Shown here: positions 6,664 to 11,742 of the stretch, one piece after another
Layout: the number at the start of each line of letters is the position of its first letter
How positions within the stretch are numbered: position 1 is the first letter of the stretch
Source: Methanobacterium sp.
GTDB taxonomy: Archaea; Methanobacteriota; Methanobacteria; Methanobacteriales; Methanobacteriaceae
Direction: 5' to 3'
Assembly: GCA_003161815.1 (NCBI GenBank)
Contig: PMNN01000278.1
Coordinates: forward strand, 10,680 to 22,421
Length of the DNA: 11,742 bases
Program-made: the position numbers and the translations under genes
The notes under the pieces: model-generated
What the model was told of the DNA's origin: nothing
The model's database searches: none
The model's input: the letters and a program-made list of their open reading frames with translations, nothing else

Positions 6664-7455
6664 ATGACCAGAGTAATTACTATAGCATCCGGAAAAGGAG
6701 GAGTAGGAAAAACAACCATCTCTGCAAATCTAGGAATAGCACTTTCTATCTTAGGGGAGGATGTTTTGGTAATGGATATGGATATAAATATGGCTAACCT
6801 TGAACTAATCCTAGACTTGGCTGGAAAACCTGTTACATTACAAGAAGTCCTTTCAGGAAAAGAAGATATACATAATGCAATATATGAAGGTCCTGGAGGA
6901 GTTAAAATAGTGCCGGCAGGCCTTTCATTACCCAATCTTAAATATATTAAAAGAGAACGTTTGGAAGAAGTATTTGAAGAACTGATTCGAAATGTGGAAA
7001 TTTTATTACTAGATTCACCTGCAGGTTTAGAGAGAGATGCTCTAATGGCCATGTCACTAGCTGACGAGATGATATTAGTAACCACTTCAGAAGTCCCATC
7101 AATCAGTGATACTTTAAAAACAAAGCTAGTAGCTGAAAAAATGGGTATTGATATATTGGGTGTAGTAATTAATCGAGGAAAATCAGATCACGAATTTCTT
7201 AGCAATGAAGAAATTGAAGCTATTTTAGAAGTTCCCATAATCAGTGTAATCCCTGAAAATCCTAAATTAATAAGTTGTTTCGCATCAGGGCAGCCTATTA
7301 TGATAGAGGAACCTAAATCTAAAACTTCCAATAGTTTCACTCAATTAGCATCCTATCTTATAGGGCAACCATTCCATATAAATAATAAAGGATTCGTATC
7401 CCGACTTATAGAGGGTCTTTTAGGAAATTTTCCTATAAATTCCAAGAGACATTAA
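6664..7455 (+). CDS. minD: MinD-like P-loop ATPase
   Basis: A 263-residue ATPase of the MinD/ParA (deviant Walker A) class. Such proteins bind membranes or DNA as ATP dimers and position other complexes; archaeal MinD homologues are linked to surface and motility structures rather than to a MinCE system. The deviant Walker A motif GKGGVGKT is at 10-17. The A' motif region is VLVMDMDINMANLE (34-47) and Walker B is ILLLDSPAG (113-121). The C-terminal KGFVSRLIEGLLGNF (242-256) has hydrophobic residues at i, i+1, i+4, i+5, i+8, i+9 and i+12. That is a regular amphipathic helix resembling the membrane-targeting tail of bacterial MinD. No minC or minE is nearby. Loss of the usual partner genes leaves the cargo unknown. 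Confidence 0.88.
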   Translation: MTRVITIASGKGGVGKTTISANLGIALSILGEDVLVMDMDINMANLELILDLAGKPVTLQEVLSGKEDIHNAIYEGPGGVKIVPAGLSLPNLKYIKRERLEEVFEELIRNVEILLLDSPAGLERDALMAMSLADEMILVTTSEVPSISDTLKTKLVAEKMGIDILGVVINRGKSDHEFLSNEEIEAILEVPIISVIPENPKLISCFASGQPIMIEEPKSKTSNSFTQLASYLIGQPFHINNKGFVSRLIEGLLGNFPINSKRH

Positions 7456-7463
7456 AACTTAAA

Positions 7464-7472
7464 TTTTTTTTT
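7464..7472 (+). terminator. Oligo-T terminator after minD
   Basis: T9 run beginning 9 nt after the minD stop codon, without a preceding stem. Confidence 0.55.
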
Positions 7473-7686
7473 GGGGTTCCTGATTATACATTATTCTATT
7501 CTGAGAATCCTCTACAATAATTTCACAAAAAAAATTTTTTCATATTCTTTTTAGATAAAAAAAAATAGTCATATAAAATTTAAATAATATTTTTTTTTAA
7601 ATCTTTTTAGTAAGATTCTCCCGTTATCCTGATTCAATTAATAAGAACTAGGCTAAAATTAATTTAAAATATATTACAAAAAAAAC

Positions 7687-7702
7687 TGACCATTGTTGGT
7701 CA
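7687..7702. repeat. Small perfect hairpin in the minD downstream spacer
   Basis: A 6-bp perfect inverted repeat, TGACCA and TGGTCA, with a 4-nt TTGT loop. It lies in the middle of a gene-free stretch, about 230 bp from the genes on either side. It could be a protein site or part of an RNA; there is no basis to choose. Confidence 0.4.
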
Positions 7703-7914
7703 TTTCTCAGTTAACGAATTATAATAGTACGAAATAATCTTTAACTGTTTAATAATACCAATAAATGTATATTAAATAAATTAATATTAATCTAAGTATC
7801 CTTGAAAGATGCAATGTTCAAAAAAAACCAAAACTTTAATCATTTTACAAATTGAGAAAAAAATAGTTTAGAAAGTATAGTTCAAATATAAGATTTATGT
7901 TATAGAGGGATTAT

Positions 7915-8460
7915 ATGGCTTATCTAGTCTGTAAGAAATGTGCTGGATATTATGAACTTCGAGAAGGAGAATCTCCAAAAGATTTTGATAAATGTCAATG
8001 CGGTGGAAGTTTAAGATACGTAGAAACTATTAATGTAAAGAAATTTGGATTATCTTCAAAAAATATGATAAGAATTTCAGGAGTTCTTTTTGGAGCTTCA
8101 ATTATTTTAATACCTTATTATCTATTTTCCCCAATTCCTTCATCCGCTTCATTTGTTTTAAATCATATCGATTCATTTATATTGTGGAGTACTGGTGGTT
8201 TTGCGGCTGCTTTAATAGCTGGTGGAAAAATAATAAATGGAGCTTCTAATGGATTATACTCCGCTATTATCTCTGGTTTAATAGTGATAATTATTTTCTA
8301 TTTATTATTGGTTAATAGTTTTAATAATCCTTCTTTTACTGATAACATCGCTTTTTTTGCAGCTTTGAGTGTTATTTACATATTAATACCTGCAATATTT
8401 AGTATTATAGGTGGATTAATCGGAATATCTATAAGAAAAGGTCTGAATAAACTAATATAA
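7915..8460 (+). CDS. Zinc-ribbon membrane protein, DUF5518-like
   Basis: A 181-residue protein with an N-terminal half zinc ribbon (Cys6-x2-Cys9 and Cys27-x-Cys29 with the CGG turn), a short linker, and four hydrophobic segments at about 52-71, 86-104, 112-133 and 146-172. The glycine- and alanine-rich segment [20 protein letters not shown] and the final [15 protein letters not shown] resemble the DUF5518 membrane module common in Methanobacteriales. The combination of a cytosolic zinc ribbon with this module recurs in those genomes; its function is unknown. Start: GAGGGA at 7905-7910, four nucleotides before ATG 7915. The gene converges on the small minus-strand gene ending at 8500. Family naming is from memory and moderately sure. 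Confidence 0.75.
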   Translation: MAYLVCKKCAGYYELREGESPKDFDKCQCGGSLRYVETINVKKFGLSSKNMIRISGVLFGASIILIPYYLFSPIPSSASFVLNHIDSFILWSTGGFAAALIAGGKIINGASNGLYSAIISGLIVIIIFYLLLVNSFNNPSFTDNIAFFAALSVIYILIPAIFSIIGGLIGISIRKGLNKLI

Positions 8461-8499
8461 AATATTTAAAGTTAGAAAAAATTTTTGATGCCTAAAAAA

Positions 8500-8727
8500 C
8501 TAGATCAATGAAATAAGAGGTTTCATTTTTTTATAAGGACTTTCGTAACTAGCTATATTTTTGAGAATAATAACTTTTTTATAACTCCCTTTAGAATTCG
8601 AAGCATTATATTTAATGACTATTTTATCCTTCAATACATTGATGAATTCGACATTTTTATCGTGTACACTGTAATTTTCTATTTTTCCTTGCAAATCTTT
8701 GACAATAACCCAATCAACATCGGTCAT
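8500..8727 (-). CDS. Small hypothetical protein (75 aa)
   Basis: The protein is not recognised. It alternates hydrophobic and polar residues in strand-like blocks (DWVIVKDLQG, DKIVIKYNAS, KKVIILKNI), which suggests a small beta-rich fold. It is basic at the C-terminus, with no cysteines and no membrane segment. A GGGGT about nine nucleotides before ATG 8727 could serve as ribosome binding site. The frame is intact and its codon use resembles its neighbours. It lies between a convergent gene (40-bp gap) and, upstream, the T10 terminator of the DJ-1 gene, so it should have its own promoter in the 73-bp gap; AATATTTTA-like sequence is present there. A real but uncharacterised lineage gene is likely. 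Confidence 0.55.
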   Translation of the reverse strand: MTDVDWVIVKDLQGKIENYSVHDKNVEFINVLKDKIVIKYNASNSKGSYKKVIILKNIASYESPYKKMKPLISLI

Positions 8728-8782
8728 TTACTCTAAACCCCAAGTTTTAATAATATTTTATTCAAAATAATTTTCTACAAAT

Positions 8783-8792
8783 AAAAAAAAAA
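8783..8792 (-). terminator. Oligo-T terminator after the DJ-1/PfpI gene
   Basis: A10 on the plus strand, read as T10 on the minus strand, beginning 8 nt after the stop codon. Confidence 0.55.
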
Positions 8793-8800
8793 TCCAAGAT

Positions 8801-9316
8801 TTATAATAATTCAAGTCTTTCAAGACACGCATTAGTGAATAAAGGAATGTGTCTAGGACCCCGGCTTGAGATTATATTGTCATCTTCTACTACTGATTGA
8901 TTAACAAATTCTGCACCGGCATTTTTAATGTCTTGAATTATGGATCTCCAACCAGTGATTCTCCGACCTTCTAATAGTTGAGCTGTAATTAGGATTTGTG
9001 GAGCATGACATATTGCAAATAAGGGTTTACCGGACTGGAAATAATCCTTAACAAAATTCACAGGTTCTTTATAGCCTCGTAGATGGTCTGGTGAACATCC
9101 ACCCGGAATTAGAAGTGCATCTATATCATTAACTGAAACATTTTTAACTGCTTTATCAATTTTAACTGGTGTTCCTGTCTTCTTACCTCTGACAGTTTTT
9201 CCTTCCTTTAATCCTATATGGATAATTTGATGCCCTGTTTTTTCAAATGCCTTCACTGGTGAAGTATATTCCACATCTTCAAACATATCATCAATCAATA
9301 CTCCAATTATAGCCAA
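8801..9316 (-). CDS. DJ-1/PfpI family protein
   Basis: A 171-residue protein of the PfpI/YhbO branch of the DJ-1 superfamily. The nucleophile elbow AICHAPQIL carries Cys103-His104. The partner Glu13 is in the DDMFED loop, and the PGGCSPDHLR loop (71-80) is where family members hold PGGR. The end of the protein (SSRGPRHIPLF) also matches the family. Members have been described as intracellular proteases, glyoxalases or protein and nucleotide deglycases; which applies here cannot be read from sequence. The start is TTG at 9316, strongly supported by GGGAGGA (9324-9330) eight nucleotides upstream. The TATA-like TATATAAATATATA at 9344-9357 precedes it. The gene is divergent from the gene at 9537. 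Confidence 0.9.
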   Translation of the reverse strand: MAIIGVLIDDMFEDVEYTSPVKAFEKTGHQIIHIGLKEGKTVRGKKTGTPVKIDKAVKNVSVNDIDALLIPGGCSPDHLRGYKEPVNFVKDYFQSGKPLFAICHAPQILITAQLLEGRRITGWRSIIQDIKNAGAEFVNQSVVEDDNIISSRGPRHIPLFTNACLERLELL

Positions 9317-9323
9317 GATTAAT

Positions 9324-9330
9324 TCCTCCC
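9324..9330 (-). promoter_or_regulatory. Strong ribosome binding site fixing a TTG start
   Basis: GGGAGGA on the minus strand, eight nucleotides before the TTG at 9316. No ATG or GTG at a suitable distance fits the conserved N-terminus, so TTG initiation is well supported. Confidence 0.75.
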
Positions 9331-9343
9331 AAGATGGTTTATG

Positions 9344-9357
9344 TATATATTTATATA
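9344..9357 (-). promoter_or_regulatory. TATA box of the DJ-1/PfpI gene
   Basis: TATATAAATATATA on the minus strand. A start about 25 nt downstream, near 9330, would yield a very short leader that just includes the GGGAGGA ribosome binding site. Confidence 0.45.
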
Positions 9358-9526
9358 GTGCAAAAATTTATAATTTTCTAGATAATAATTCAAATGACTA
9401 CTGATTTTTTGAATTATAAATGCTTAAAATCATAATATTTATAAATTATGAAATGAATTAAAATGTAATAAGGTGTAATAAATTGAATAAAAAATTTTTT
9501 AGTAGTTTCCTTTAATTAATTGAAAT

Positions 9527-9531
9527 GGTGA
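9527..9531 (+). promoter_or_regulatory. Ribosome binding site deciding the start at 9537
   Basis: GGTGA five nucleotides before ATG 9537. The upstream in-frame ATG at 9525 overlaps this site, so it is probably not the start. A TATA-like ATTTATAAAT lies near 9437-9446. Confidence 0.6.
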
Positions 9532-9536
9532 ATAAC

Positions 9537-9947
9537 ATGATTGAAGAACTAGAATTAAGCGAAGAATGGGTTGAGGATACATGGAAGGAATTAGAGCAAG
9601 CTAGAGGAGAGAAATTAATAAAGGGCACGAAAAAACGCTCTAAAAAATCGGACGATCTAGAAGAAATTATTATAACATTTGAAGATACTGATGGCTTAGA
9701 TTTAGAGGAAATATACCAAATAAGTATTAAAGCTAATAATATAGTTATTGATAAACATGACAATAAAAAAGGTACAGTTAAATCAGTAGGATTAGCTCAA
9801 CTTAAAGGAAAAAGATTCCTTGAATACATTGCATATCATGATGATAATTTAGGAGAACCTATTTTACAACTCACAATGGCATTTGAAAAAGGCTATTCAA
9901 TAGAAATAGCAGGTTCCGCTATAATTCAACAGTTAAAATCAAAATAA
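9537..9947 (+). CDS. Hypothetical protein, acidic helix plus beta domain (136 aa)
   Basis: The protein is not recognised. The N-terminus (1-24) is a strongly acidic, predicted amphipathic helix (IEELELSEEWVEDTWKELE). A lysine/arginine-rich linker follows (KGTKKRSKK, 30-37), and then a domain of alternating strands (EEIIITFED, EEIYQISIKANNIVIDK, GEPILQLTMAFEKGYSIEIAG). There is no cysteine and no membrane segment. Charge segregation between the head and the linker may indicate interaction with a basic protein or nucleic acid, but that is inference. The start at 9537 is chosen because GGTGA precedes it by five bases; starting at 9525 would add four residues. It converges on the coiled-coil gene with only 14 bp between stop codons. 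Confidence 0.7.
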   Translation: MIEELELSEEWVEDTWKELEQARGEKLIKGTKKRSKKSDDLEEIIITFEDTDGLDLEEIYQISIKANNIVIDKHDNKKGTVKSVGLAQLKGKRFLEYIAYHDDNLGEPILQLTMAFEKGYSIEIAGSAIIQQLKSK

Positions 9948-9961
9948 AAAGTTAAAATCTA

Positions 9962-10414
9962 TTATTCACCATGATTTTTTTCATCATTGTTTTTAGAATC
10001 CCTCAAATTCTTAATATCGTCGGGTAAACGATTCTTTAATTTATTCCAACGACTCACCGTAACATCATCATTCACATCTTTTTCTTTATCTAAATCGTTT
10101 ACATCACCCTTTAACTTTGCGATTTCTGCTCTGGAATCTTTAAACATTAAATCTAATTTATCATACTCAATTTTCAACTGACTATAATCATTTTTGAGCT
10201 CATCATGACTTTTAAATAGTTTACTATTCTGTATAGCATCTAATTCGCTTGTTAAAGTCTTAATCAATTTCTTCTGCAGATCTAATTTAGAAATAAGCTT
10301 TCTGTTAGTATTTTTTAATTGAATTGATTTAATTTCCAAAGCCAAATAATCCTCTTCATTACCAGTAAATGGTTCATCCTTATTTTTTTTAGAAAATTTT
10401 ATTTGATTACCCAT
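9962..10414 (-). CDS. Hypothetical coiled-coil protein (150 aa)
   Basis: The protein is not recognised. A short basic head (IKFSKKNK) leads into a long charged helix with heptad-spaced Leu/Ile from about 24 to 111 (LALEIKSIQLKN, LISKLDLQKKLIKTLTSELDAI, QLKIEYDKLDLMF, EIAKLKGDVNDLDKE), which predicts a coiled coil. A hydrophilic tail rich in Asp, Asn and Lys ends in NHGE, with one small conserved-looking patch SRWNKLKNRLPDDI (121-134). There is no membrane segment. GGATGGA lies about 11 nt before ATG 10414. A TATA-like TTTATATA near 10439-10446 would place transcription start close to the ATG. Coiled coils give spurious similarity, so homology-based naming would be unsafe. Confidence 0.7.
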   Translation of the reverse strand: MGNQIKFSKKNKDEPFTGNEEDYLALEIKSIQLKNTNRKLISKLDLQKKLIKTLTSELDAIQNSKLFKSHDELKNDYSQLKIEYDKLDLMFKDSRAEIAKLKGDVNDLDKEKDVNDDVTVSRWNKLKNRLPDDIKNLRDSKNNDEKNHGE

Positions 10415-10623
10415 TTCTCAAAATCCATCCTTAAATGTATATAAATAAAATTCTTTAAATCTTCTTAAAAAAAAATATTGTGTTCATTTTTCCTGATTAT
10501 AAAAAAAAATCTTGAAGTAGTGAAATATCCATCACCATTCAGAAGGAATATCTATTAAAAAATTTATTTAAAGCGGTTTATGGAGAAGCACTTTACTATA
10601 AATTTGTTTTTTTGAATATTTCC

Positions 10624-11136
10624 TTATTGATACTTTTCATAAAATATTATTTGTTTTTCATTTTTCCTAGGTCTTGGAGCAGGTTTTTCATCTGCATTAC
10701 CTAAAGTAAACATGCCTACAATTCTGATTTCATCGGGTATATCTAAAATCCTTTTAACCATATTTTCATCAAAGGCACCTAACCAGCAAGTTCCTAACTC
10801 CTGTTCTGTAGCTTCAAGTATCATAAATGATAAAGCTATCGATAAATCAACTGTATAAGCATATTGTCCGCAGGGCATTTTAGACTCTGATTCCGTAGAA
10901 CAGGCTACAATTAAAACAGGCGCTTCAGCCACGAATTTCTGTCCATTAGCTGCATCTACCAGATTTTCTCTGGTGGCTTTATTTTTCACTATTACAAACT
11001 TCCATTCCTGACGATTAGCAGCGGATGGTGCAAGTCTAGCCGCTTCCAGAATTTTAGTGATTTTATTTTCTTCAATTTCAGTATCTTTGTACTTCCTAAT
11101 ACTTCGTCTGTTAGTTATAGCGTCGAAAACTTCCAT
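10624..11136 (-). CDS. Nitroreductase-family FMN flavoprotein
   Basis: A 170-residue small nitroreductase, normally an FMN-binding homodimer that uses NAD(P)H to reduce quinones, nitro compounds or flavins; the natural substrate is unknown. The N-terminal [13 protein letters not shown] (4-16) is the FMN-phosphate-binding motif. [15 protein letters not shown] (36-50) is the second FMN-contacting segment. Later family hallmarks are [27 protein letters not shown] and [17 protein letters not shown]. In some annotations a GTG at 11151 would be the start. However, that codon overlaps GGAGG, which lies seven nucleotides before ATG 11136 and is clearly its ribosome binding site. Upstream on the same strand is a 54-residue gene ending at 11160, only 23 bp away, so the two may be co-transcribed. 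Confidence 0.9.
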   Translation of the reverse strand: MEVFDAITNRRSIRKYKDTEIEENKITKILEAARLAPSAANRQEWKFVIVKNKATRENLVDAANGQKFVAEAPVLIVACSTESESKMPCGQYAYTVDLSIALSFMILEATEQELGTCWLGAFDENMVKRILDIPDEIRIVGMFTLGNADEKPAPRPRKNEKQIIFYEKYQ

Positions 11137-11144
11137 TGGTAATT

Positions 11145-11150
11145 CCTCCA
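11145..11150 (-). promoter_or_regulatory. Ribosome binding site deciding the nitroreductase start
   Basis: TGGAGG on the minus strand, about seven nucleotides before ATG 11136. The candidate GTG start at 11151 merges into this site and is rejected. Confidence 0.7.
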
Positions 11151-11159
11151 CAATTTTTT

Positions 11160-11324
11160 TTATTGAACCATATCCATTTTAGTATTCTCTAATTCTGAAT
11201 TGACGTCGTATTTCTTTTTTGTTCTGGATTTCTTCAAGGATATTTTACAGGTTATTATGGGAAAGCTTCCATCAGTTTTATATAATGTAAATATTTCTTT
11301 TTCATCCTTCTTTTTCTGGGTCAT
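11160..11324 (-). CDS. Small lysine-rich hypothetical protein (54 aa)
   Basis: A 54-codon frame starting at ATG 11324 and ending TAA, 23 bp before the nitroreductase start. The sequence begins [16 protein letters not shown], continues through [15 protein letters not shown], and ends in a charged tail. It looks like a short beta hairpin with basic flanks and has one cysteine. The frame stays open upstream to about 11389 without a good start; TTG at 11333 is an alternative. A TATA-like TTATAATAA near 11358-11366 would give a leader of about 13 nt before ATG 11324, which supports expression. The region is also less A/T-rich than true spacers, as expected for coding sequence. No family is recognised. 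It might be the first gene of a two-gene unit with the nitroreductase. Confidence 0.5.
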   Translation of the reverse strand: MTQKKKDEKEIFTLYKTDGSFPIITCKISLKKSRTKKKYDVNSELENTKMDMVQ

Positions 11325-11498
11325 GAATATCAAACTACCAGAATAAAAGTTCTTTCTTATTATAATGTTGATAATAATTTTTGGTGGTCAATTTTTTTTT
11401 AATTTGTTAATTAAAAATTATAATTTAATCCTTTATATTTTTATTTTTTTTTAATTAATTTGGGGGTTGATGTGAATTAATTTAAAGTGCCATATTTA

Positions 11499-11518
11499 TT
11501 GTTATATTAATATAACAA
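11499..11518. promoter_or_regulatory. 20-bp perfect palindrome, possible operator
   Basis: TTGTTATATTAATATAACAA reads identically on both strands, with no spacer. It lies 71 bp before ATG 11589 and about 175 bp before the divergent 54-codon gene. The centre TTATATTAATATAA is also TATA-like on both strands. It could therefore be an operator for a dimeric regulator, or a symmetric core promoter. A single copy is seen in the window. Confidence 0.5.
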
Positions 11519-11588
11519 GAAGAGTAATTTTTTAATAGAAATTTAGAATTCATCATATATTCAAATAATTTTAGGGTTACTGATTTAA

Positions 11589-11742
11589 ATGATAAAAACT
11601 GCTTTAGAGTTTTCAGAGAAAATAAAAACCTTACCAGGCATACAATCCATTATATTAATGGATTACACGGGTTGGGGAGAATCAATTAAGGATTCAAATA
11701 TGACTTTAGTTGTAATTTACAAGAAAAAAGATAAAAAGATTG
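11589..11742 (+). CDS. 5' end of a nucleotidyltransferase-like protein, apparently without catalytic residues (partial)
   Basis: Fifty-one codons up to the right edge. A TAA directly precedes ATG 11589 in frame, so this is the first possible start. A weak AGGG (11573-11576) lies 12 nt upstream. The order helix (ALEFSEKIKTLPG), strand (IQSIILM), loop with GWGES, then strand (MTLVVIYKKK) mirrors the opening of Pol-beta-superfamily nucleotidyltransferases of the MNT type, in which a GS motif and then Asp-x-Asp are catalytic. Here GS is replaced by DY and the SDID-like position reads SNMT, so the metal-binding aspartates appear to be missing. The resemblance is my own alignment over a short stretch. 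The remainder of the gene is outside the window. Confidence 0.5.
   Translation, partial: MIKTALEFSEKIKTLPGIQSIILMDYTGWGESIKDSNMTLVVIYKKKDKKI

Larger units (their letters stand above)
7456..7914. other. Gene-free spacer downstream of minD
   Basis: 459 bp, extremely A/T-rich, with no open frame worth calling on either strand. It contains the minD T9 tract (7464-7472), several further A and T runs (about 7527-7600), and one clear hairpin, TGACCA-TTGT-TGGTCA (7687-7702), with no T-tract directly after it. The promoter of the next gene is probably the TATA-like AATATAAG near 7884-7891. Nothing else is recognised. Confidence 0.6.

Noticed and set aside
6570..7085. 171-codon minus-strand frame overlapping minD
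   Set aside because: It is antisense to the conserved ATPase core of minD. Its serine-rich, low-complexity composition is typical of a shadow frame.
9512..9763. 83-codon minus-strand frame
   Set aside because: Antisense to the 136-residue gene, serine-rich, with no start signal.
9987..10181. 64-codon plus-strand frame
   Set aside because: Antisense to the coiled-coil gene. Its Phe/Ser-rich composition is a mirror of Lys/Glu-rich coding sequence.
10464..10538. 24-codon minus-strand frame with an apparent GGTGATG start context
   Set aside because: Most of it is oligo-T read as phenylalanine codons. It is too short and has no promoter at the right distance.

Overview
The window looks like chromosome of a low-GC methanogenic archaeon of the order Methanobacteriales (Methanobacterium or Methanobrevibacter type). 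Three lines of evidence point there: an MTH538-type TIR-like protein whose C-terminal half closely resembles my memory of the Methanothermobacter protein, a NucS/EndoMS mismatch endonuclease, and a zinc-ribbon plus DUF5518-like membrane protein. The control signals are archaeal too: A/T-only TATA boxes about 25 nt before short leaders, GGTGA/GGAGG ribosome binding sites, and plain oligo-T tracts after stop codons. The genes are mostly single transcription units on both strands, separated by very AT-rich spacers. I see no integrase, transposase, CRISPR array, rRNA or complete tRNA.

Layout. 1-583 (-): 5' part of a Nit2/omega-amidase-like carbon-nitrogen hydrolase, cut by the window edge. 710-1380 (+): a TIR-like MTH538-family protein and a 72-residue MxCYxRH protein, probably one operon. 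1669-2421 (-): NucS. 2696-4126 (+): an HtpX-like M48 membrane protease with an unusual soluble N-terminal extension. 4460-5449 (+): long-form HisG. 5505-6341 (-): an RmlD-like dTDP-4-dehydrorhamnose reductase. 6664-7455 (+): a MinD-like ATPase with a possible membrane-targeting helix. 7915-8460 (+): zinc-ribbon/4-TM protein. 8500-8727 (-): a 75-residue unknown. 8801-9316 (-): DJ-1/PfpI protein starting at TTG. 9537-9947 (+) and 9962-10414 (-): two convergent unknowns, the second a coiled coil. 10624-11136 (-): nitroreductase. 11160-11324 (-): a 54-residue unknown. 11589 to the end (+): start of a protein resembling a nucleotidyltransferase fold without its catalytic residues.

Functional reading. 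Most genes are independent housekeeping functions: DNA repair (NucS), membrane quality control (M48 protease), histidine synthesis (HisG), surface sugar synthesis (RmlD), spatial organisation (MinD-like), and redox or metabolite repair (nitroreductase, DJ-1, omega-amidase). No defence island or multi-gene biosynthetic cluster is evident. The least explained parts are the TIR-like/MxCYxRH pair, a GC-rich structured island between rmlD and minD that looks like a small RNA gene, and the right end, where a 20-bp perfect palindrome lies between a divergent tiny gene and the degenerate nucleotidyltransferase-like gene.

Several start codons were set downstream of the longest open frame, using TATA spacing, ribosome binding sites or family length: NucS 2421, HisG 4460, 9537, 11136 and 1162.
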